9,261 nt of DNA, taken from assembly GCA_037446075.1 (NCBI GenBank), contig JBBIJH010000102.1, positions 1 to 9,261 on the forward strand, read 5' to 3'. The notes under the pieces were generated by a model. The model made no database searches, had not been told where the DNA came from, and saw nothing but the letters and a program-made list of their open reading frames with translations. The translations under genes were made by a program, and so were the position numbers. Positions 1 to 5,780 of this stretch are shown piece by piece; position 1 is the stretch's first letter; each line of letters starts with the position of its first letter. This stretch comes from JBBIJH01 sp037446075 (GTDB taxonomy: Bacteria > Bacteroidota > Ignavibacteria > UBA10030 > JAHEZR01).

Positions 1-603
1 CAGGTAATCCAGCGCACAACGAAAGATGAGTTTGCACGGGATAACCTTGAGCTATTGAAGAATCAGATCAACAGGATCGCTAAAACGATTCGTCAGCTTG
101 TGGATTTCTCCCGTCCTTCCAGTTACGAGGCTCGGCCGACGGACGTAAATGAGATTGTGAAGGAAGCTCTCGGGATGATACAATACGGGAAGAAAGCAAG
201 TGGCGTTCAATTTCATCTGTCTCTTGCACCAGTACTTCCGAAGGTTCACGTCGTGCAGGACCAGCTGGTCCAGGTCTTCATTAATATTTTGATGAATGCA
301 ATCGACGCAATGGAGGGTGAGAAGGGCGATGTCTATATTACGACTCGGAAAGAAAATGCTGTTCTGAAGATCATCTTCGAAGATACAGGGCGGGGGATTG
401 CTCCCCAAGACCTCAGGAAGATCTTTGACCCCTTCTATACAACAAAGAAACCTGGCGAGGGTACGGGCTTAGGGCTGTGGGTGAGCTATGGAATCATGAA
501 AAATTTTGGCGGTGATATACAAGTCAAGAGTGAGCTTGGGAAAGGCAGCACCTTCACTGTACTCCTTCCCTGTCGCGACAGTTCTGGTGAGGAAAGGATA
601 TGA
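1..603 (+). CDS. NtrB-like sensor histidine kinase, 3' part (5' end outside window)
   Basis: The frame is open from the first base, so this is the C-terminal 200 residues of a longer protein. The visible part starts in the second helix of the dimerisation domain (LELLKNQINRIAKTIRQL, then VDFSRP). The phosphoacceptor His box should lie just upstream of the window. The HATPase_c domain follows: an N box (INILMNAIDAM, near nt 274-309), a G1 box (DTGRGIAP, nt 382-405), an F box (FDPFYTTKK) and a G2 box (GTGLGL, nt 460-477), ending in GSTFTVLLP. This is the order of NtrB/AtoS-type kinases that pair with sigma54 activators. The stop codon overlaps the start of the response regulator in an ATGA junction, so the two are almost certainly cognate and translationally coupled. 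The sensory input domain is not visible, so the signal is unknown. Confidence 0.95.
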   Translation, partial: QVIQRTTKDEFARDNLELLKNQINRIAKTIRQLVDFSRPSSYEARPTDVNEIVKEALGMIQYGKKASGVQFHLSLAPVLPKVHVVQDQLVQVFINILMNAIDAMEGEKGDVYITTRKENAVLKIIFEDTGRGIAPQDLRKIFDPFYTTKKPGEGTGLGLWVSYGIMKNFGGDIQVKSELGKGSTFTVLLPCRDSSGEERI

Positions 604-1970
604 CCCCTCGTGTTCTCGTGGTCGATGATGAAGAAATTATCCGCGATTCCCTTTCCTTCGTGCTCTCCAAAGAAGGATACGAGGTGGAGAGTGCGAGCAA
701 CGGTCGGGAGGCACTCCAGAAGGTTCTAGAGAACCCCCATGACATCGTCATCACGGATATCGAGATGCCGGAGATGAAGGGGATGGAGCTTCTCGAGAAG
801 GTCTCTCAGATCAGTCCGCAGACATTTGTCATCATTATTACCGCCTACGGTTCCATCGAGACGGCGATCCAAGCATTGCGGAAGGGCGCGTATGACTACA
901 TCCTGAAGCCTCTGGAGTTCGACGAGCTGCTGCTTCGTCTGAGGCGTCTGATGGAGTTCCGACGTCTTGCTCTCGAGAATCAGATGTTGCGCCAGGAGAT
1001 CAGCCGAGAGTACGACTTTCATAACATTGTCGGGCAATCGCCGCCGATGCAAAAGGTCTTTCGTACCATTGAGAAAGTAGCGCAGTCTGACGGGACGGTT
1101 CTTATCACTGGAAAAAGTGGAACGGGGAAGGAACTCGTTGCCCGGGCAATCCACTACAACAGTGCCCGCAAACAAAGTCGTTTCGTTCCCGTGAACTGCG
1201 GTGCGATTCCCGACAACCTCTTCGAAAGTGAGTTGTTTGGGCACAAGAAAGGTGCGTTCACCGACGCGGTCACAGACAAAGATGGGATGTTCAAGATTGC
1301 GAACGGTGGAACACTTTTCCTCGACGAAGTAAGCGAGACTCCTCTTCATCTTCAAGTGAAGCTCCTTCGTGCCCTCGAAACGAAAGAGATTCTCCCCGTC
1401 GGTGGAACCACTCCTCTGAAGGTTGATGTCCGCATTATTGCTGCCACGAATCGGAACTTGGCCGAGCTTGTAGAGATCGGAAAGTTTCGGGATGACCTTT
1501 ACTATCGACTGAACGTAATTGAGATTAACCTACCGTCGCTGAGCGAGCATCGGGAGGACATTCCCCTCCTGGTACAGCACTTCATCGAGAAGTTTCGAAG
1601 TGAAATGGGGAAACCAATCAAGGGCGTCGATAATCAGGTCATGCATCTTCTCATGAACAGGACGTGGAAAGGGGAGGTTCGGGAGCTGCAGAATGTCCTC
1701 GAGCGTGCCATGATTTTCTGTGAAGGTGAGTACATCACGGTAAAAGACCTTCCTGAAAATATCCGAGGTGAACCTGTTCAGGAAGCGTTGGCCGAAGTCG
1801 GAACTACAACAGTCCTCAAGGAAGCGGTCCGTCAGTTTGAAAAGAATCATATTCTTGAACTACTCACACGCTTCGAGTTCGACAAGGAAAAGACGGCGAG
1901 GGCTCTGGATATCAGTGTGTCAACCCTTTATAGAAAGATCGTCGAACTCGGCATCGAGACCGATCACTGA
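600..1970 (+). CDS. NtrC-family sigma54-dependent response regulator
   Basis: Full-length 456-residue transcriptional activator. The receiver domain spans about 3-118, with acidic pocket D9/D10, phosphoacceptor D53 (ITDIEMP), T81 and K103. A coiled linker at about 119-138 follows. The AAA+ domain spans about 143-370, with Walker A GKSGTGKE (171-178), the sigma54-contact loop as GAFTDA (218-223), Walker B GGTLFLDE (236-243), the arginine-finger segment FRDDLYYRLNV and sensor II WKGEVREL (from W356). A Fis-type helix-turn-helix closes the protein (EKTARALDISVSTLYRKI). It should oligomerise on phosphorylation and remodel sigma54 holoenzyme at distant enhancers. The ATG at 600 overlaps the kinase stop and has GAGGAAAGG at 589-597 upstream. 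Three signature motifs depart from consensus: GESGTGKE to GKSGTGKE, GAFTGA to GAFTDA, and WPGNVREL to WKGEVREL. I saw no sigma54 (GG-N10-GC type) promoter in the gaps of this window, so its targets are unproven. Confidence 0.96.
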   Translation: MTPRVLVVDDEEIIRDSLSFVLSKEGYEVESASNGREALQKVLENPHDIVITDIEMPEMKGMELLEKVSQISPQTFVIIITAYGSIETAIQALRKGAYDYILKPLEFDELLLRLRRLMEFRRLALENQMLRQEISREYDFHNIVGQSPPMQKVFRTIEKVAQSDGTVLITGKSGTGKELVARAIHYNSARKQSRFVPVNCGAIPDNLFESELFGHKKGAFTDAVTDKDGMFKIANGGTLFLDEVSETPLHLQVKLLRALETKEILPVGGTTPLKVDVRIIAATNRNLAELVEIGKFRDDLYYRLNVIEINLPSLSEHREDIPLLVQHFIEKFRSEMGKPIKGVDNQVMHLLMNRTWKGEVRELQNVLERAMIFCEGEYITVKDLPENIRGEPVQEALAEVGTTTVLKEAVRQFEKNHILELLTRFEFDKEKTARALDISVSTLYRKIVELGIETDH

Positions 1971-2035
1971 ATCTGCAGACAGTAGGAGAATAAGGCCCGT
2001 CCTCGTCCCTCGCTATCCCTGAGCCAACAGTCCAT

Positions 2036-2044
2036 AGGTGAACA
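2036..2044 (+). promoter_or_regulatory. Ribosome binding site and short spacer before the CydA-like gene
   Basis: AGGTGA lies a few bases before the ATG at 2045 and supports that start. The rest of the 74-base gap after the response regulator (1971-2044) shows no clear promoter, hairpin terminator or sigma54 element to my reading. Confidence 0.5.
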
Positions 2045-3403
2045 ATGAACTATCCTGTGTGGGAAGTTCCAGTCATCGGCGGTGGACTTCTCATTGGCTT
2101 TGTTGCCATCCTCCACGCCTTCGTTGCTCACTTTGCAATTGGAGGGAGTCTCTTCCTCGTTCTTACGGAGCGAAAGGCCTACCGCGAGAATGACACTGGG
2201 ATACTTCAATTCGTCAAGGGCCATACGCGCTTCTTTCTCCTGCTTACGATTGTCTTCGGAGCCGTCACTGGTGTAGGGGTCTGGTTCACGATAGCACTTG
2301 TCCATCCCTCGGCCACCTCTGCGCTGATTCACATCTTCGTCTGGGGCTGGGCAATCGAATGGGTGATGTTCCTCGTCGAAATTACTTCGGCTCTCTTCTA
2401 CTATTACACATGGGAGAAGCTTGACCGGAAAACGCATCTTCGGATCGGCTGGATTTACTTTATAGCTTCATGGCTCAGCCTTGCCGTCATCAACGGCATC
2501 CTGGCTTTCATGTTGACGCCGGGTCGGTGGCTCCAGACAAGGAATTTCTGGGATGGATTCTTTAATCCAACCTACGTGCCCTCTCTTGTTCTGCGCACCG
2601 TCGTGTGCTTGGCGCTTGCGGGACTCTATGCACTACTCACTACCTCCCGTCTTGAAGAGGAAGATCTAAGAGCGAAGCTCGTCCGCTACGCGGCAAAATG
2701 GCTGGCGCCAGCGTTCTTCATCTTGCCGTTAGCCGGAGTTTGGTACATTAGCCAGATTCCGCCGCTGGCGCGACAAATCTCGATGGGCGGTGCTCCAGCT
2801 GTAACGATCTTCGCGGGTCTTAGCATCCTTTTTTCCGTCATCATCTTTTCGTTCGCTTACTTCGGACCATACAAGTACCCACGGTACTTTCCATTTCCTT
2901 TCGCGGTCATGTTTCTTCTGATGGGCCTTCTTGTCACAGGGGTAACAGAGTGGGTGCGTGAGGCGGTGCGGAAGCCCTATATCGTCTACGACAATATGTA
3001 CTCAAACGCTTTCCTGGTCTCTTCCGAAGGCCAATATCGTCTCGGGGGAGCTCTTGCACATGCGAAGTGGGTGCAAACAAAAGAGATCGAAGATGCAAAC
3101 ATGTTCATCGCCGGCAGAGAACTTTTTCAGATTCAGTGTCAGAGCTGCCACACTGTAGATGGTTACAACGGTATCCGACCCCTGTTGCAAGATTGGCCAG
3201 AAGATTTTATTGACCGACAGCTCCAGCACCTCGAGACGTTGAAAGGGTTCATGCCACCATTTCTCGGGACAGAAGAAGAGCGGCACGCCCTCGCCAGATA
3301 TCTCTCGACGCTAACGCGAAGAACGACCGAGTCTCCCCCTGTCCGCGATTTGACCTCGCCATCGTCTTCAGGGTCTTCTCAAGGAAGTCCCAATGCCAAG
3401 TGA
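2045..3403 (+). CDS. Cytochrome bd-type oxygen reductase subunit I-like (CydA superfamily) with C-terminal cytochrome c domain
   Basis: A 452-residue protein with about eight membrane segments (roughly 12-40, 62-86, 94-120, 131-157, 178-198, 219-237, 251-275, 282-303), then a soluble tail. Hand alignment to E. coli CydA places H24 on the N-terminal heme ligand H19 (same distance from the following LG/IG motif). It places E105 and E112 (AIEWVMFLVE) on E99/E107, and TEWVREAVRKPY (301-312) on the segment holding E445 and GRQPW. At the b558 ligand H186 this protein has R184. The loop between helices six and seven is only about 15 residues, so the quinol-binding Q-loop of classic CydA is absent. 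The tail carries CQSCH (365-369) plus a likely axial Met in GFMPP (M403), a mono-heme cytochrome c domain, then a Ser/Pro-rich end. Family knowledge: the bd superfamily includes branches without a quinol site, some with heme c. Likely role: heme-containing oxygen reductase subunit in the cytoplasmic membrane that accepts electrons through its c heme. It overlaps the next gene by 11 nt. Confidence 0.85.
   Translation: MNYPVWEVPVIGGGLLIGFVAILHAFVAHFAIGGSLFLVLTERKAYRENDTGILQFVKGHTRFFLLLTIVFGAVTGVGVWFTIALVHPSATSALIHIFVWGWAIEWVMFLVEITSALFYYYTWEKLDRKTHLRIGWIYFIASWLSLAVINGILAFMLTPGRWLQTRNFWDGFFNPTYVPSLVLRTVVCLALAGLYALLTTSRLEEEDLRAKLVRYAAKWLAPAFFILPLAGVWYISQIPPLARQISMGGAPAVTIFAGLSILFSVIIFSFAYFGPYKYPRYFPFPFAVMFLLMGLLVTGVTEWVREAVRKPYIVYDNMYSNAFLVSSEGQYRLGGALAHAKWVQTKEIEDANMFIAGRELFQIQCQSCHTVDGYNGIRPLLQDWPEDFIDRQLQHLETLKGFMPPFLGTEEERHALARYLSTLTRRTTESPPVRDLTSPSSSGSSQGSPNAK
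3381..3387 (+). promoter_or_regulatory. Ribosome binding site inside the upstream gene
   Basis: AAGGAAG sits 5 nt before the ATG at 3393, inside the coding sequence of the cytochrome c-bearing subunit. It fixes the overlapping start and suggests that the two subunits are co-translated. Confidence 0.7.
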
Positions 3404-4505
3404 CGTTCCAATTCCTGACCTTGATCCCATCTCCCTTCCAGCGCCCGTCTGGCTCTTGAAGGCACTTCTTCTTCTCACATTCTTTCTTCATATTATTCCA
3501 ATGAATTTTGCACTTGGAGGAGGTTTTATCACCGCAGCAACGGAATTTATTGGCAGGAAGAAGAACAGTGTCCACCATCTCTCCCTAGCTAGCAGTCTTG
3601 CGAAGATGTTACCTATCACCATTGCTTTCACGATCACCCTTGGAGTTGCTCCGTTGCTTTTCGTCCAGGTGCTTTATGGGCAGTTCTTCTACTCCTCTTC
3701 CATCCTCATTGCGTGGCCCTGGTTCTCGATCGTTGTGATATTGATCCTGGCCTACTATGGCTTTTATCTGTATGCTTTTCGGTGGGAGAAGCTGCAGGGG
3801 AGCCGCCTCATCCTGGTCCTCGGGAGTGCGGTCGTTTTTGCAATAATCGGGTTTCTCTATACGAACAATCTCGTGCTGATGTTGACTCCGGAAAAATGGA
3901 GCGCGATGTACTTCAGGAATCCACATGGAATGCAGCTCAACCTATCGGATCCGACCGTGATTCCCAGGTACTTGCACTTCTTCACAGCCTCATTTGCGCT
4001 GGCCGGGATCCTTGTTTCAATCTATGGAATGGTGAAGAGTAAGGAGAACCCGGACTATGGGAGATGGGGGATCCGCTATGGCGTGGTCTGGTTCCTTGTT
4101 GCGACTCTGATCCAACTAGGAATCGGCTCATGGTTCCTTTTGAGTCTACCAGTACACATAAGAAATCTTTTCCTCGGCGGCGACTTATTAGCGACCGGGA
4201 TCTTTCTGACGGCTCTCCTCTGCGCCCTTGTCAGCCTTGTTCTGATGGTGGTCGGCTATGTTTCTGCGAATCCTGCTCCGAAAGTCATCTCAGGGATTGG
4301 CTTCATTACTCTGACGGTCGTTGGGATGGTGTTGATGCGAGATCTTGTCCGAGATGCCTATCTCGATCGCTACTTCGATGTGAGCAGATTCCCGGTGCAT
4401 TCTCAGACAGGTGTCATCGTGCTCTTTTTTCTCCTCTTCGTCGTCGGATTGGTGGTGTTGGGGTATATGGTAAGGAAGGCGGTGGCAGCTCGTGTGACTG
4501 TTTGA
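3393..4505 (+). CDS. Second CydA-like membrane subunit, paralogue of the upstream gene
   Basis: A 370-residue protein with about nine hydrophobic segments and no CxxCH motif. It shares landmarks in the same order with the preceding protein: a His followed nine residues later by a Gly-rich turn (H33...LGGG versus H24...IGGS), an aromatic WEKL turn, MLTPEKW versus MLTPGRW, and a DPTVIP versus NPTYVP helix start. RDLVRDAYLD near 316-325 matches the TEWVREAV segment. It is therefore a diverged tandem paralogue rather than a typical CydB. Against E. coli CydA it keeps H33 (H19 position) and H195 (RYLHFF, the H186 position). It has no Glu where CydA has E99/E107, and it carries Asp where the upstream paralogue has Glu in the heme b595 region. 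Inference: it associates with the upstream subunit as a heterodimer and may hold a low-spin heme or play a structural role. The start is set by a good ribosome binding site, and the coupling implies fixed stoichiometry. Heme content is unproven. Confidence 0.8.
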   Translation: MPSDVPIPDLDPISLPAPVWLLKALLLLTFFLHIIPMNFALGGGFITAATEFIGRKKNSVHHLSLASSLAKMLPITIAFTITLGVAPLLFVQVLYGQFFYSSSILIAWPWFSIVVILILAYYGFYLYAFRWEKLQGSRLILVLGSAVVFAIIGFLYTNNLVLMLTPEKWSAMYFRNPHGMQLNLSDPTVIPRYLHFFTASFALAGILVSIYGMVKSKENPDYGRWGIRYGVVWFLVATLIQLGIGSWFLLSLPVHIRNLFLGGDLLATGIFLTALLCALVSLVLMVVGYVSANPAPKVISGIGFITLTVVGMVLMRDLVRDAYLDRYFDVSRFPVHSQTGVIVLFFLLFVVGLVVLGYMVRKAVAARVTV

Positions 4506-4530
4506 TTTTTGGGCATGGTTTGGGTATATT
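4502..4530 (+). promoter_or_regulatory. Sigma70-type promoter for tRNA-Gly
   Basis: TTGATT (4502-4507) and TATATT (4525-4530) are separated by exactly 17 nt. Transcription would start near 4536-4538, two to four bases before the mature tRNA 5' end at 4540. The -35 element overlaps the TGA stop of the preceding gene (4503-4505). No terminator separates the two. Confidence 0.6.
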
Positions 4531-4539
4531 TCAGAGCGT

Positions 4540-4614
4540 GCGGGAGTAGTTCAGCGGTAGAACGTCAGCTTCCCAAGCTGAATGTCGCGGGTTCGATCCC
4601 CGTCTCCCGCTCCA
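4540..4614 (+). tRNA. tRNA-Gly (anticodon CCC)
   Basis: A full cloverleaf folds by hand. The acceptor stem GCGGGAG (4540-4546) pairs perfectly with CTCCCGC (4604-4610). The D stem is GTTC/GAAC. The anticodon stem is TCAGC/GCTGA around loop TTCCCAA (4570-4576), with anticodon CCC at 4572-4574. The T arm is GCGGG/CCCGT around TTCGATC, with one G-T pair. Discriminator T4611 is followed by an encoded CCA (4612-4614). It reads GGG glycine codons. A degenerate second copy follows immediately downstream. Confidence 0.96.
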
Positions 4615-4655
4615 GTGCGTGCCAGAACAGGAGTGCCGTCAGTTTCCCAAGTCCC

Positions 4656-4688
4656 GTTCCGACTTCGCCGAAGGCGAAAAGTCGGAAC
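4656..4688 (+). repeat. Palindrome I (long hairpin) inside the split tRNA copy
   Basis: GTTCCGAC (4656-4663) pairs with GTCGGAAC (4681-4688). TTCGCC (4664-4669) pairs with GGCGAA (4673-4678) around a GAA loop, leaving only an AA bulge. The stem has 14 pairs in all. No T-tract follows, so it does not look like an intrinsic terminator. REP/MITE-like repeat DNA is more likely. Confidence 0.75.
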
Positions 4689-4735
4689 GAGGATCCTCGA
4701 TTCGGCTACCACTCGCTTTGCTCGTGGGCCGAATC
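4688..4735 (+). repeat. Palindromes II and III inside the split tRNA copy
   Basis: CGAGGATCCTCG (4688-4699) is a perfect 12-base palindrome. It abuts a second hairpin in which GATTCGGC (4699-4706) pairs with GCCGAATC (4728-4735), continued by CCAC (4709-4712) with GTGG (4724-4727) around a loop TCGCTTTGCTC. With palindrome I, the whole block is enclosed by AGTCCCG (4650-4656) and CGGGACT (4735-4741), a perfect 7-bp outer stem. Confidence 0.7.
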
Positions 4736-4840
4736 GGGACTGAATGTCGCGGGTTCGATCCACGTCTCCCGCTCGCTTCGTTCACAGTTGGAATGAGACT
4801 GAATGTTGTCCGGCCTTTGGCGGGATCTGCCGCTCAAGAC

Positions 4841-4915
4841 GGGCGCTTAGCTCAGTTGGTTCAGAGCGCCGCCCTTACAAGGCGGAGGTCGTAGGTTCGA
4901 ACCCTACAGCGCCCA
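4841..4915 (+). tRNA. tRNA-Val (anticodon TAC)
   Basis: The acceptor stem GGGCGCT (4841-4847) pairs with AGCGCCC (4908-4914). The D stem is GCTC/GAGC. The anticodon stem is CCGCC/GGCGG around loop CTTACAA (4874-4880), with anticodon TAC at 4876-4878. The T stem GTAGG/CCTAC encloses TTCGAAC. Discriminator A4915 is followed by CTA, so CCA is not encoded, unlike the tRNA-Gly upstream. I see no promoter of its own; it may be transcribed from the tRNA-Gly promoter. Confidence 0.96.
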
Positions 4916-4991
4916 CTAGCTTTCGTTGTTCATCTTGCTGACGGAGCTTGATCGGGCGAGCGGCAATCCCTCCATTAGTCAATCTGGCGGA

Positions 4992-5732
4992 GTGAAACCT
5001 TCCATTGTCGTTGGCTGTTGCGGGTGGGGGTACTTCAGAGAAAGAGATTTCTCGGGCCACATCAAGCGCAAAGTTCGATCGAAGCTCCAGGCCTATGCGC
5101 AGGTGTTCCCGAGTGTGGAGGTGAACTCCACGTTTTATCGCATCCCCAAGCTCGCTACCGCGGAGAAGTGGCGAAGAGAAGCAGATGAGATAAACGATGA
5201 GTTCATCTTCACCGTAAAAGCCTCAAAGACTATTACGCATGTTGATCGATTCGCCTCGAACGCATCTCTGAATGCATTTTCCCAGATGCTCGACATCTGT
5301 GCGGCGTTGAGGTCCGAGGTCCTCTTGCTCCAATCTCCCGAAAGCTTCCGGCCAACGGAGGAAAATCGAAAACGAATAGAGAGGTTTCTCACGGAGATCC
5401 CTCGACCAGGGGTCCAGCTGGCGTGGGAGCCCCGAGGAAAGTGGTGGGATGCCCCGGATGAGATCAGAAAGCTGTGTGAGCGCTTCAAGCTCATCTGTTG
5501 TGTCGATCCTTTTCGTAATGACCCACCGGCTCGAAAGAACGTGAAGACCGGATATTTCCGGCTTCACGGCTTCGGCAAACCCAGCATGTACATGTATCGT
5601 TTCTCCAATGAAGAACTGAAGAGATTGAAGGAAAAGTGCTTCGGACTCGGAAATTCAATTGACTCCCTCTTCGTCTTTTTCAACAACGCCCTTATGTATG
5701 AGAATGCTCTGGAATTTATTCGTATGATCTGA
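4992..5732 (+). CDS. DUF72 (YecE-like) family protein
   Basis: The frame is open from 4926 to 5732. I place the start at GTG 4992, which gives a 246-residue protein whose first strand (KPSIVVGCCGWGY) fits the usual DUF72 N terminus. A TTG at 4926 would add 22 poorly conserved residues and begins just after the tRNA-Val. Neither start has a convincing ribosome binding site. Family landmarks appear in order, counted from the GTG: VGCCGWGY near the start, EVNSTFYRIP (43-52), FTVKASKTITH (about 73-83), WEPRGKWW (145-152), YFRLHG (188-193) and FFNNALMYENA (229-239). Known structures of this family are TIM barrels of about 240-290 residues with a conserved acidic/aromatic pocket. No reaction is firmly assigned. 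It is predicted cytoplasmic, with no signal peptide or membrane segment. Context gives no hint of function. Confidence 0.88.
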   Translation: MKPSIVVGCCGWGYFRERDFSGHIKRKVRSKLQAYAQVFPSVEVNSTFYRIPKLATAEKWRREADEINDEFIFTVKASKTITHVDRFASNASLNAFSQMLDICAALRSEVLLLQSPESFRPTEENRKRIERFLTEIPRPGVQLAWEPRGKWWDAPDEIRKLCERFKLICCVDPFRNDPPARKNVKTGYFRLHGFGKPSMYMYRFSNEELKRLKEKCFGLGNSIDSLFVFFNNALMYENALEFIRMI

Positions 5733-5780
5733 GGCAAGAGGTAGGCTTATGAGAACCCTGTAATCTTCCGCTGCACACCA

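Larger units (their letters stand above)
4627..4773 (+). pseudogene. Degenerate second tRNA-Gly copy, split by an 88-nt palindromic insert
   Basis: CGTCAGTTTCCCAAGT (4637-4652) matches the intact tRNA's anticodon arm (4563-4578) at 14 of 16 bases. Bases 4740-4773 match its 3' half (variable region, T arm, 3' acceptor strand) with a single mismatch, A4762 for C. Between the two lie 4651-4738, filled by nested palindromes. If that block is removed, TCAGT (4639-4643), loop TTCCCAA and ACTGA (4739-4743) form a perfect anticodon stem. This is a compensatory change relative to TCAGC/GCTGA in the intact gene. The D arm appears deleted and the 5' acceptor strand is at best ACAGGAG (4627-4633), so the copy cannot form a normal cloverleaf. 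The T stem has a G-A mismatch and no CCA is encoded. It is therefore called a pseudogene. Alternatives are a tRNA-derived attachment-site duplicate or an intron-like insert. Confidence 0.65.

Noticed and set aside
726..1355. Long minus-strand frame (209 residues) opposite the response regulator
   Set aside because: It is fully covered by a clear NtrC-type gene on the other strand, has no recognisable domain, and is a shadow of its codon usage.
1971..2044. Sigma54 promoter for the oxidase genes
   Set aside because: No GG-N10-GC arrangement with flanking consensus was found in the gap.
1964..2437. Minus-strand frame of 157 residues over the start of the CydA-like gene
   Set aside because: It overlaps a well-supported membrane protein and its composition is charged and low in recognisable motifs.
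4656..4688. Intrinsic terminator for tRNA-Gly
   Set aside because: The hairpin is strong but is followed by GAGGATCC rather than a T-tract, and it lies inside the split tRNA copy.
4540..4773. Complete integrated mobile element bounded by tRNA direct repeats
   Set aside because: Only about 125-160 nt separate the repeats and no integrase or cargo is present; at most an attachment-site scar.
4509..4796. Open frame with two NVAGSIxVSRS repeats
   Set aside because: The repeats are the translated T arms of the tRNA-Gly gene and its degenerate copy; it is not a protein gene.
4875..5060. Minus-strand frame ending in GAVGFEPTTSAL
   Set aside because: It is the antisense translation of tRNA-Val, a well-known spurious peptide.
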